A stretch of DNA of 64,000 bases from Dehalobacterium formicoaceticum (GTDB lineage: Bacteria; Bacillota; Dehalobacteriia; Dehalobacteriales; Dehalobacteriaceae), in NCBI RefSeq assembly GCF_002224645.1, contig NZ_CP022121.1, forward strand, positions 2,882,501 through 2,946,500, written 5' to 3'. The notes below the pieces were generated by a model. The model ran no database searches. It was not told where the DNA came from and saw only the letters and a program-made list of their open reading frames with translations. This document shows positions 17,201 through 25,996 of this stretch, in pieces (positions within the stretch are counted from its first letter, which is position 1; every line of letters begins with the position of its first letter). The position numbers and the translations under genes were made by a program.

Positions 17201-19761
17201 ATGATATGAAATTTGTTGTCATAGGTATATTCAGTTTGATGTCTGTATGGATCGGTAACGGTTAAAAGATCCCCAAATGAGTTATAGTTCCAGCTGGTTT
17301 CAATTGTGTCTGAATTACCTGATTCATTTAATTTTTTTACTTTCTCTTTTGATAGCAATTGATTCGAGTCATATTCGTATATATATTCTCTAAGCAAGGT
17401 AGTACCATTTTTCTTGACTGTTTTTTTCGTTAACAAGTGTTTGCTGTTAAAGTAGTATTCTGTCTGGGTATTATTGGCATCTGTTTCCAGAACCCGGTAA
17501 GTGAAGGTATCCGGCAGCTCTTTCGGATCCGGATATGTCGGATAACCGCTATACTCCCCATTATAGCTGTAATTAATTGTGTTGTAAGCCAGACTGCTTT
17601 GTTTATCCTCACGTTTAATTACCCGATAATATTCGTAGGAACCCTCGTTGCCGAAATTACCTACTGCTTTTTCAAAGGTATATTCCGTTGATGCCGATGT
17701 GGGGTAAGTTACTTTCCCAAGGTTGGCATAAATATTCTGCTCACCCCTGTATGTTTTGCTGAAAAAGGTAAATTTACCTGTGTCATAGGTATAATCAAAG
17801 CTGGTCTCTCTGCCTTTTTGGTCTTTAATTTTTTTCAAAACATATTCACCTGACTTGTTAGGTACAGGATCTAAGATACATTCAATATAAGTATTATCAG
17901 GACAAGTTATTTTTATTGTCTTTCCCGGAGATGTTGATCGGGAATTAATGGTTACAACCCTGCCCAGAGTATCGGTAATTTTTGAGATAACAGGGTGATC
18001 GTTAATCGGGGAATGTTCAAATTTAATGGTATTGCCATAACGATCTTTAATGCCAAGATACCGGCCGTCTTTGGCAAAATATTCTCTGGCCCCATTTTTA
18101 TGTATTAAAACATAGTATGAATTCTTTTGTCCATTGGAAAAGTTGCCGTAATCCCTTTCAATTTTTATGTCCTCAAGATAATAATCTACCAGATTGTTTG
18201 ATGATCCTGGGGAAATATCTATCTCGTATACACTCCCATCGCCCAAATGCAAGTACTCCTTATCCCCATCATCTTCAATGGATGGAAATCCATAGGACCA
18301 CCCGGAACCCAAGTTATTGTTTAATTCTGCAAAAGTATCGGCTTCCGTATCATTATAATAATCCCACTCAACATCTGAGACAACCTGATATATATCTCCA
18401 TAGTAGTCTACAATAAGATCGGTACCATCAGACCAATAATCATAAACAATGTATGATTGATCTACCCAATTATTTAAGGCAGTTTCCGCTTGAGACAAGG
18501 TATCATATATTCCAATTAATTGGTATTCAATATCTGCCTGATTATAGTCCCCTGTTCCAATACCATCACGGTAATAATAACCTTCAGCGCCACCCCATAC
18601 CTCGTATTGATAAGAATAATCTATCTCAGCGCCGCATACAGGCTTATATAAACTTGATTGTGCTGAATCATACTGGAGAGTGATATTTAGGTCTAAGCCG
18701 TTTCTCCCCGGTAAATCAAGCAGGTTTACATCATATTGCAGTGTCCCGTTATTTGCAACGATTTTCTCTTCTTGATTTGCTTGAAAATGAAAGGGTGATG
18801 TAAAATATCGATCAAATTGGATTTCACTCCCGCTCATCATTGAAGCTGTCCCATCAGAGCTGTTCTGAATAAATTCGTAATAGAGAACCTTGTTTTTCAG
18901 ATCTTGGGGTTTAATTCCTTTTTCCTGTACGCCGTTTATAAGTTGCTCAAGATCCACGAAATAGTCATCGGCAAATTCTTTTAAGGTTTCAATATCCTCC
19001 GGCAGAAGTTCTTCATAGTTCTCTATATTCAAATCCTTCCGGGCTGTCCCATCTTTAATAATATCATTTACATCAAGTTCAAGGGCTTCTGCTGCAGCCA
19101 GCGCTTTTTTTATTTGATCCGTAGTATAGCCCTTCAAAAACAGGCCTTTGGCCTGTTCTGTTTTTATTTCATTACTTTTACTTGTACGAATTAAATGTTG
19201 AAATCTTCTCAATTCTTTGTTCAGTTCAACCAGATCATTGTTATTCAATAATAATTGAGCAGCTTCATCAATACTAAATTCAAATTCTTTTGTTATATTT
19301 GCAATTTTTAATGATTCCAACAGATTATAACCATCTTGCGCACAATTAGTCATTGTGCTGGGATCCACACCAAAAAAATCACAAATAATTTTCTTTTCTT
19401 CATCTGTTGCTTCACTAAAGCTTTTTAACCGCGATAATAATTGGAAAGCTGATAAAGAATCATTTGGTTGCTGTTGCTCTTCCTCATCTACTATTTTTGT
19501 TGGCTCCTCATCTTTTATTGGCTCTTCTTCAAACGGTTCAGCTTCTTTTTCCACATTGTCATCTGTTAGCTGATCGGTATCATCTGTAATATTCTCAATG
19601 ATATTTTCCTCGTCACTATGCACTGGTTCATTTACACTATTCTCTATTGTATCAACTGCATCTTCCATAGGAGTCATTCCAGAATTCTCTGCCAATGCCG
19701 GAACAATGCCGTATGATAAGAATACCAGCAATATTAATAAGCATAATAGATCTTTTCGCAT
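14272..19761 (-). CDS. RHS/YD-repeat polymorphic toxin
   Basis: Secreted 1829-residue protein. A Sec signal peptide (MRKDLLCLLILLVFLSYG, cleaved near ALA-ENS) is followed by an acidic Asp/Glu-rich linker (about 30-100), a helical region to about 310, then dozens of YD repeats of the GxxxxYxYDxxGRL kind to about 1560. The RHS core ends with YYYLYNGHGDVVQVVD, the GRFIAEDSYEG segment and NDPINYSDPTGF at about 1633, beyond which the sequence is variable in this family. The last 197 residues are the presumed toxin: an Ala-rich helix, a Gly/Asn-rich linker and GNKVRVDMEMPTGKSTGNVH, similar in style to BECR-fold RNase toxins. Gram-positive RHS proteins (WapA type) mediate contact-dependent inhibition. 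ATG with GAGG 9 nt upstream; followed by a putative immunity gene. Confidence 0.88.
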   Translation of the reverse strand: MRKDLLCLLILLVFLSYGIVPALAENSGMTPMEDAVDTIENSVNEPVHSDEENIIENITDDTDQLTDDNVEKEAEPFEEEPIKDEEPTKIVDEEEQQQPNDSLSAFQLLSRLKSFSEATDEEKKIICDFFGVDPSTMTNCAQDGYNLLESLKIANITKEFEFSIDEAAQLLLNNNDLVELNKELRRFQHLIRTSKSNEIKTEQAKGLFLKGYTTDQIKKALAAAEALELDVNDIIKDGTARKDLNIENYEELLPEDIETLKEFADDYFVDLEQLINGVQEKGIKPQDLKNKVLYYEFIQNSSDGTASMMSGSEIQFDRYFTSPFHFQANQEEKIVANNGTLQYDVNLLDLPGRNGLDLNITLQYDSAQSSLYKPVCGAEIDYSYQYEVWGGAEGYYYRDGIGTGDYNQADIEYQLIGIYDTLSQAETALNNWVDQSYIVYDYWSDGTDLIVDYYGDIYQVVSDVEWDYYNDTEADTFAELNNNLGSGWSYGFPSIEDDGDKEYLHLGDGSVYEIDISPGSSNNLVDYYLEDIKIERDYGNFSNGQKNSYYVLIHKNGAREYFAKDGRYLGIKDRYGNTIKFEHSPINDHPVISKITDTLGRVVTINSRSTSPGKTIKITCPDNTYIECILDPVPNKSGEYVLKKIKDQKGRETSFDYTYDTGKFTFFSKTYRGEQNIYANLGKVTYPTSASTEYTFEKAVGNFGNEGSYEYYRVIKREDKQSSLAYNTINYSYNGEYSGYPTYPDPKELPDTFTYRVLETDANNTQTEYYFNSKHLLTKKTVKKNGTTLLREYIYEYDSNQLLSKEKVKKLNESGNSDTIETSWNYNSFGDLLTVTDPYRHQTEYTYDNKFHIMTSMSSFMDAETEQRTEFTIDHETGNMERKKQILIQNGADESIITDYGYDDDNGNLIVETTSKADGTDIITNYTYSPAYDKGYLTGISVETTDYKGNKATIEENYDYDFNTGRVSDYWDGADNHTQYEYDNLGRLTAIINPDATEQVLVYDDVLNIVTATMENGYQKRNIYDGLGNLIKEQEKQNGTWVTINEYHYNLFFQRDWMEDGKGNKNEYQYDIFNRIIKIINPDLTYSEIVYDDVQRKKIIINEEQDLTIEYHDKLGNVTQETSMLNSIAVNNYYSYDYMGNLKYVKDPNLNQTEYFYDSLGRMTEVKNARGESTKYEYDHQNNITKIIYPDGFFARKYYDELGRLIAATDPNQKTEYYIYDHGGNLEKAIDRTGRETFYTYDSRNRILSESSSGESMVYTYNDITNIRTVTDSSGTTSYEYYDNGRLKKESRPGNIITQYAYDNNGSNTRITDPFLLAADYDYDTLNRLDKVTVDGKVFDYQYYNDGMIKRIVYPGSLITTDFTYDDLNRLTGIVNKKGTTVISSYSYSYDYNGNIVTANNNGSSVTYDYDQLNRLEEITNSNGLTKYSYDSRGNREFVTGNLPFENEITGTFTYDPFDRQDTFVTGTKTYSYEYKPEGIRSKKTGPTETVQYYSDYNGRVIAEGNASGQVTAQNVWGHQPLARKINGTYYYYLYNGHGDVVQVVDENGNIKNSYTYDEWGNILNKTEQISNPIRYAGEYYDDETGNYYLRSRYYDPSIGRFIAEDSYEGSITNPLSLNLYTYCENDPINYSDPTGFKKADDGKYHQDVQDSIKIYSDFWWDAEKAYKRGIITNSEKVAIQTAMEYEADQIRFAADHPIKTGASKTAEFVIFDVFLGGVSGKAGQGGDNSDVAFNKMLIGMANNNGFTGGNSRTLGNKEIRGNKVRVDMEMPTGKSTGNVHIQIKGKGGPQKIYVNSIDDLTNLSKTIGNDPDIIRWVKKAFNLLDKMR

Positions 19762-19815
19762 ACCAAACTTCCTCTCCCTGTATCTAATACCAGGCTATAT
19801 ATAGTCTTATTTGAT

Positions 19816-22417
19816 TTAATTCATCCTTTGTTTTGATATCAAATTACCTTCATCATCATACAGATAGTTCCATATAACCTGACCATTACGAATAATTGAA
19901 GTCAGACGGTTATTAGCATCATACTGATAAGTTACACCGCCCATCTTTACCTGTACTGGCAATAGCCGGTTATATATCGTCCCGTCACCAAGCTGCCCAT
20001 AGTAGTTATGGCCCCATCCCCAAATAGTTCCATCGCTTTTTAGACCAAGAGAATGACCATATCCCGCTGATATCGCCACTAAATTACTTAGATTCATTAC
20101 TTCTACCGGAGGATTTCTTGGCGATGTGGTTCAGTCTCCAATTTGACCGTAATAATTCATTCCCCAAGCGTAAGCTTTACCATTGTCTTTTAACGCTAAA
20201 TTATGTTCTAACCCCCCGGATATTGCGGTCATGTCACTTAATGTAGGTACCTCTACGGGTACTGCTCCATCCCCTGACCAGCCCCAAAACCAAACCGATC
20301 CATCAGATGTGACAGACAGGGAATGACCATCATCGGCAGCAACCCCCACTACTCCGGTTAAACCTTCTATCTGTACCGGTGAATATCTGTTTGTTGTCGA
20401 ATTGTCGCCAAGCTGTCCTTCATTATTTTTTCCCCAAGACCAGATCGTTCCATCGCTTTTTAATGCTAAATTCCTTCCGCAATTGCTATAGCATTGGTTA
20501 GTCCTGATACTTGAACCGGAGTAAAATTGCAATCACATTGGTCAGTCCTGATACTTGAACCGGGGTATTTCTACTTGTTATTGTCCCATCGCCAAGCTGT
20601 CCGTAGCTATTGAATCCCCATGTCCATACTGTGCCATCACTCTTTAATGCTATGCTATGATGCAAACAAGCATAAACTGCAGTTATATTATTTAAACCTG
20701 AGACCTGGACAGGTACTGTCTTATTTTGCTTTGTTCCATCCCCAAGTTGACCATATTCATTACCGCCCCATGACCATACAATACCATCTTGTAATAAAAG
20801 GCTATGATTCATCCCTGCAGATATTTGTTTAGATTCATATCCCACAGTCGATTCAGTGAAAATCTGAACTTCTGGTTCTGTTGAATATGTCTCAGTAGTA
20901 TTTATGATACCGGTGCTCCCGTTTATGTCAATCACTTCATCATTAACAATACCTTTCACCGCATTTTCAACATTTATCTTACTGCTATTATAAGTTTTTC
21001 CTATTAGTGAAGACATCTTGTCAGAGAAATTAAGGATTTTACTTCTGATTTCATCTTTACTTAATTGTGAATTTTGTCCCAATAATAGTGCTATTTCTCC
21101 AGAAACAAAAGCTGCTGCCATTGAAGTTCCATCTTTAAAGCCCACATCGTTCCCCGGGATCGTACTTATAATGTTTTCTCCGGGAGCTGCAATATCCACA
21201 GAGGCTTGTCCATAATTTGAAAAAGCAGATAAAAACCCTTCATCGTTTATCGAAGCAACTGTTATTATATTATCTAAATCAAAGGAAGCAGGAAAAACTG
21301 ATTGTTTATCAATATCCCAACCATTATTGCCCGCCGCTGCTACAAAAATTAAGTTTGATTCTCTCATTACCCCTTTCAAGGCATTATTTTCGAAAGCAGA
21401 ACTCCAACTACAATTGGCAATCTGAGCTCCCATTTGAGAGGCATATTCTATTGCGTCAATAATGTCACTGGTGTAAGCCTCACCATCTGCAAAAACTTTG
21501 AGTGGCATAATCTTTGCCCCGGGAGAGATACCGGCAATTTCAGTTTCATTATCCTTCTCTGACCCAATTATTCCTGCAATATGTGTTCCGTGCCATTCAT
21601 TTTTACTCACATTCTGAACTTTATTGGAATTATCAGTAAAATTCCAGCCATTAACATCGTCAACATACCCATTGCCATCATCATCTATACCGTTACCTGC
21701 TATTTCCCCTTTATTTTTCCAAATATTATTTTCTAGGTCATAATGTGAAACATCAATACCGGTATCAAGCAGAGCAACAACTGCTCCCTGTCCTGTGCTT
21801 TCCCCCCAGGCAGGAACTACGTTAGCATCAAAACCATGTAATTTATCTCCCTGTAAAACAGGTTTCGCTTCGTTATTTTTAAGATCATTATTTTCTTCGT
21901 CAATTTCCTGATTTACAGGCTCTGTTTCCATATATATTGGATATTGGTTAAATAATCCCCATTGTTCCCCAAAATACATATCCTCGGAAGCCAAGCTCAA
22001 TTTATAATCGGGTTGAATAAACTCTATCTCTTCGTTAAGGGATATCTTATCTATGACCTTTTTAGGGTTAAGTTTCTTGGTGGTATATATCACTTCGATA
22101 TTTTTCTTTTTTGTTTTTTTGTAACTTTTAACCATGTCTTTCAGACTTCCGGATATTTTATCTTTACCTTGATCGTTGTTATTGTCTTTAAACTTAACAA
22201 TGAAGCGGTTAGTCCAAAATGCTTCGGGTACTTCCTCAGCTTGAATGTTCATTTGAAGATCTCGTAACTTCTCCACGTCATTTAATAATTTTTCCTGCTC
22301 AGCTGTTTTGTTGTCTTCAGTATTCAATTGTTCAACTGCAAATACAGAAATACTTGACATAATCAGGCTAAAAAGCACAATAATTATAAGAAAGTTTTTG
22401 CAAATACTATTTTTCAC
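19816..22417 (-). pseudogene. subtilase-RCC1-YD surface protein, broken by several lesions
   Basis: About 870-residue secreted protein split into three reading pieces. The first has a signal peptide, a pro-region, and a complete S8 protease domain with Asp218 (LLDTGID), His276 (WHGTHIAG), Asn364 (AAGNN) and Ser432 (GTSMAAAF). RCC1 beta-propeller repeats (ALKSDGTVWTWG...YGQLGDGT) begin near residue 530. Lesion one: near 20536 two near-identical 36-base stretches sit 44 bp apart, so a repeat was deleted and the frame lost. Lesion two: one base missing near 20484. Lesion three: in-frame TGA at 20131 where repeats predict Gly. The last piece ends in two YD repeats like the downstream RHS protein. 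The start is GTG at 22417 with AAGGAG 9 nt upstream; the TTG 18 nt earlier overlaps it. Confidence 0.85.
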
Positions 22418-22936
22418 CTTGGTCCTCTCCTTCAATTCTCGATTATATCTGATTGTTACGCTTTCAATCTAACGAATAATGACTAGGGTACCCACCCCTC
22501 TGTGTTACAATAGTTGTCAGGGAGCGAAAACAATCTTTTAAAATTTGAGGTAATTGATTATCATTAACTACTATTCATATTTTCTCTTTCTCCATCCACC
22601 GCAATTATCTTTTTAGTACTTTTTTAAGCATGTACACATATTTTTCCATCATCATGGATCCGCCATTCTTATTAATTATAAAAAACGCAATTTGTACAAT
22701 ATTTGACATTCGGCATTTACCATTGATTCCCTTTTATGAATTTACGACATATTTTGACAAATAATGATTATAATCGACATTTTCAACCAAGAGAACGTTT
22801 CCTTGATTTGCCCCTCTGATTTATGCATTATGCGCCATGCGCGCGATGCAAACAAGAAAAACCGGGCTAAAGTCCCAATGTAATAATGTTAAGAATAAGA
22901 CAGGGTAAATACTATATTCAAAATTTATCAGAAACA
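22418..22936. other. intergenic, no gene seen
   Basis: Upstream region of the subtilase-RCC1 gene and tail of the nuo operon. AT-rich, with CCGGGCTAAAGTCCC near 22861 as a possible short repeat. A minus-strand frame of 69 codons at 22821-23030 covers the terminators and is not considered real. Confidence 0.5.
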
Positions 22937-22966
22937 CAAAAAAGGGGAACCTATCTGGTCCCCTAA
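22937..22966 (-). terminator. second nuo operon terminator
   Basis: GGGGACC and GGTTCCCC pair around AGATA, followed by TTTTTTG on the minus strand. Confidence 0.8.
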
Positions 22967-23021
22967 ACTTATACTCCCTCATTAAAATTAAAATAATATT
23001 TTCTCCCTGAAAGTACAAAAG

Positions 23022-23053
23022 GAAAGACACCTCCCTTAAAAGGAAAGTGTCTC
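23022..23053 (-). terminator. first nuo operon terminator
   Basis: GAGACACTTTCC and GGGAGGTGTC pair imperfectly around TTTTAA, followed by TTTCCTTTTG and then the conserved TACTTTCAG motif. It lies 11 bp past the nuoN stop. Confidence 0.75.
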
Positions 23054-23063
23054 TGTGAACTTC

Positions 23064-24491
23064 TTACATGGGAAAAAACAACTGAGCTACCTTAGTTACG
23101 ATACTGGTCAAAGGTGCTGGATAAACCCCTAAGAAAAGGGAGAAAAAAGCACAGACATACATGACCGTTTTGGTACCCACCGGAATAGGAATGGTGGTCT
23201 CTTCTGCCGGTTCACCAAAGAACATCACCTTGGCTACGATCAGGTAGTAATATGCAGAAACCATGCTCATACCAATCCCTAAGAAAGCCAGCCAAAGATA
23301 ACCCTGGTCGATAACGGCGGTAAAGAGATAAAATTTACCTACAAACCCTGCCATGGGAGGAATACCCCCCAGGGAAAGCAAGCATAATAAGAGCACGGCT
23401 GAAATCACCGGAGACCGTTTCCACATCCCGGTATAATCCTTGATTTCGTCACTCCCGGTGTAATTGCCAAATGCAGTAATACAGGCGAAAGCCCCCGCAT
23501 TGGCAAAGACATAGATCAGGGCGTAATACATAATAGCGGAAACACCTAAATCGGTGAAAGCCACTAAGCCCATTAAGAGATAACCGGCATGGGCAATACT
23601 GGAATAGGCCAGCATTCTTTTAATATTGGTTTGAGGAATCGCCACAAAGTTCCCCAAAACGATGGTTAAAGCGCATAGTATAATCACTAAAATCATCCAT
23701 ACATCCCTGGTATCCGGAATAACGGTCATAAACATACGCAACATGGCGGCCAAAGCAGCCGTTTTAGAGCCCACAGCCAGGAAAGCCGTAACAGGTGTCG
23801 GTGCACCTTCGTAAATATCCGGAGACCACATATGAAAAGGCACCATCGAGATTTTAAAACCGAAGGCAGCAATTAAGAAAACGAGTCCCATCACCGTGAA
23901 AGGCTGCAATGAACCGGCTGAAAGCATGGCCAGTACATCAGCGTATTGGGTGGAACCGGCCATTCCGTAAAGAATACTCAAGCCGTAAAGAAGAACTGCA
24001 GAAGACATGGCACTTAAGAGCATGTACTTCATCCCTGCCTCGGAAGACTTTTTATCCCCATGACGAAAAGCGGTAAGCACGATAAAGGGAATTGTCATCA
24101 TTTCCAAGGCAACGTAAAAGATGATAAAATCTGCTGCCGAAACCATGAGCATCATGCCCAGCAAAGCAAAGACCATCAACGCGAAGAACTCACCCTGATG
24201 ATAACCCAGCTTTTCCACGTAGCTTACGGAAAACATGGCGATCAATAAAGCGGCCACGAGGAAAGTGATCTTAAAGAAACTGCTGAAGGGATCCACCACA
24301 TACATAGCTCCAAAGGCCGTACCTGAAACACCGTGCAGAGTACAAGCAATAATCAGGGTAACGGCTAAACTGAAACAGGTAAAATAGCCAATGCCCTTCT
24401 TTTGCCCGGCAGGGGTCACAAGACCCAGCACCAAAATAAACAGAGATAATAGGGCAACAATTATTTCAGTTGTTAAGAGTTCCAGATTCAT
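23064..24491 (-). CDS. nuoN: NADH-quinone oxidoreductase subunit N
   Basis: Antiporter-like membrane subunit of complex I, 475 residues with about 14 transmembrane helices; it forms one proton channel of the membrane arm. The conserved Glu in helix 5 lies in YVALEMMTIPFIV near residue 128, and the MWSPDIYEGAPTPVTAFL segment with Lys in GSKTAA and the IKRMLAYSSIAHAGY loop are typical of the Mrp/NuoL-M-N family. The start ATG overlaps the nuoM stop (TAATG). Last gene of the eleven-gene operon, followed by two terminators. Confidence 0.97.
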   Translation of the reverse strand: MNLELLTTEIIVALLSLFILVLGLVTPAGQKKGIGYFTCFSLAVTLIIACTLHGVSGTAFGAMYVVDPFSSFFKITFLVAALLIAMFSVSYVEKLGYHQGEFFALMVFALLGMMLMVSAADFIIFYVALEMMTIPFIVLTAFRHGDKKSSEAGMKYMLLSAMSSAVLLYGLSILYGMAGSTQYADVLAMLSAGSLQPFTVMGLVFLIAAFGFKISMVPFHMWSPDIYEGAPTPVTAFLAVGSKTAALAAMLRMFMTVIPDTRDVWMILVIILCALTIVLGNFVAIPQTNIKRMLAYSSIAHAGYLLMGLVAFTDLGVSAIMYYALIYVFANAGAFACITAFGNYTGSDEIKDYTGMWKRSPVISAVLLLCLLSLGGIPPMAGFVGKFYLFTAVIDQGYLWLAFLGIGMSMVSAYYYLIVAKVMFFGEPAEETTIPIPVGTKTVMYVCAFFSLFLGVYPAPLTSIVTKVAQLFFPM

Positions 24492-25996
24492 TAGAATATC
24501 CCTCCCATCTTGAAGGCGGCGACTTTCTCCGCGAGAGGTACGACACCGTTATTAATCAAGTTCATCAACAAATCAGGGAAAACCCCCAATAGGATTAAAG
24601 TCCCGGAAAGAATCACAAAGGGAACAATCTCCACTCCTTTGGCGTCCGGCAATGCATCCCAACGAGGATTTCTGGGGCCGAAGAAGACCCGCATCATAAC
24701 CCGAAGAACATAAATGGCCGTAACTACAATGGCAAAAATAGAAATCACCGCTCGTACCGGATAAACCTGGATCGCACCGGTAAAGATGGAAAACTCCGCG
24801 ACGAAGTTAAAGAGACCAGGTAACCCCAGAGAGGCTAAACCGGCAATCAGGAAACTATAAGCCACCCGGGGCATTTGGTGAGCTAAACCACCAAAATCCG
24901 CAATCTGCCTGGTATGAGCCTTATGATAAATATTACCCACAATGGAGAAGAATAGAGCGGTCATAATTCCGTGGGCAAACATTTGGGCCACGGCGCCATC
25001 AATACCCACCGTATTTAAGGAGGCGATCCCTAACAACACATAACCCATGTGACTCACGGAAGAGTATCCAATGACAAATTTCAAGTCCTTCTGCACCATG
25101 GCAACAAATGCGCCGTAGGTGGCATTTACCGTACAAAGGGTAGCAATTAAAGGTGCCCAATAATGAGCCCCTTCCGGGAAGCAGAAAAGACCTACCCGGA
25201 TTAAACCATAACCACCCAGTTTCATCAATACTCCGGCGTGCAGCATACTCACTGCCGTAGGTGCCGCCACGTGACCATCGGGAGACCAGGTGTGTAAAGG
25301 CCACATGGGAACCAGGAAGCCAAATCCGACCATCATCAGGAAGAAAGCAAATTTTTGGAAGAATGGATCGTACTTAATACTGGCCAAGGTAGCAATATCA
25401 AAGGTACGTATGCCTAACCCCTTCACCGGATCCGCCACATAGAGGAACATGGCGATGGCACCCATAAGAATAAAGGCACTCCCCACCAAAAGATACAGGG
25501 TTAATTTCATGGCCGCATATTCTTTGCGGGTACTACCCCAAACCCCAATCAGGATATACATAGGGATCACCGCCACCTCAAAGAAGAGGTAAAAGAAGAA
25601 CAGATCCCTGGAAGCAAAAACTCCAAAAACACCGGACACCAGGACCAGGAGGAAAATAAAGAATTCCTTGATGCGATGGTGCATATCCCAGGAAGCAAAA
25701 ACTCCCGTAAAGATCACCAAAGCGGTCAAAAGGATTAATGGCAGACTGATTCCGTCCACTCCTAAGGAAAAGCGAATCCCAAACTCATTAACCCAGGGAA
25801 TATCCAGGTTGAACTGCATCCCTCCCTTGGCCACATCATAGTTCAAATAACAAACAATAGAGGCCACCAGTGAGATAAAGGTGAAGAGGGCTGCGGTGCA
25901 TTTAATGATCACCTCTTCTTTATCCGGGATAAACAAAATCGTCAAAGCGCCGAAAATCGGTGCCAGAATAATAATCGCTAATAATAAAGAGGACAT
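24491..25996 (-). CDS. nuoM: NADH-quinone oxidoreductase subunit M
   Basis: Antiporter-like complex I subunit of 501 residues with about 14 transmembrane helices. The key Glu of helix 5 is in YLFFEVAVIPMYILIGVWG near residue 138; PMWPLHTWSPDGHVAAPT and DLKFVIGYSSVSHMGYV are the helix 7-8 and 10-11 signatures with the conserved Lys. It transports protons as part of the distal membrane arm. It is linked to nuoL by a one-base overlap (TAATG) and to nuoN by the same arrangement, which points to translational coupling. Confidence 0.97.
   Translation of the reverse strand: MSSLLLAIIILAPIFGALTILFIPDKEEVIIKCTAALFTFISLVASIVCYLNYDVAKGGMQFNLDIPWVNEFGIRFSLGVDGISLPLILLTALVIFTGVFASWDMHHRIKEFFIFLLVLVSGVFGVFASRDLFFFYLFFEVAVIPMYILIGVWGSTRKEYAAMKLTLYLLVGSAFILMGAIAMFLYVADPVKGLGIRTFDIATLASIKYDPFFQKFAFFLMMVGFGFLVPMWPLHTWSPDGHVAAPTAVSMLHAGVLMKLGGYGLIRVGLFCFPEGAHYWAPLIATLCTVNATYGAFVAMVQKDLKFVIGYSSVSHMGYVLLGIASLNTVGIDGAVAQMFAHGIMTALFFSIVGNIYHKAHTRQIADFGGLAHQMPRVAYSFLIAGLASLGLPGLFNFVAEFSIFTGAIQVYPVRAVISIFAIVVTAIYVLRVMMRVFFGPRNPRWDALPDAKGVEIVPFVILSGTLILLGVFPDLLMNLINNGVVPLAEKVAAFKMGGIF

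Noticed and set aside
15500-17300. Regular repeated DNA in the RHS gene as a possible CRISPR array
   Set aside because: Repeats are imperfect, protein-level YD repeats in a continuous frame, with no spacer pattern.
22821-23030. Minus-strand 69-codon frame after nuoN
   Set aside because: It overlaps both nuo terminators and contains no recognisable protein features.
24999-25304. Alternative 101-codon frame within nuoM
   Set aside because: Same strand, different frame inside a clearly coding nuoM; no start signal.
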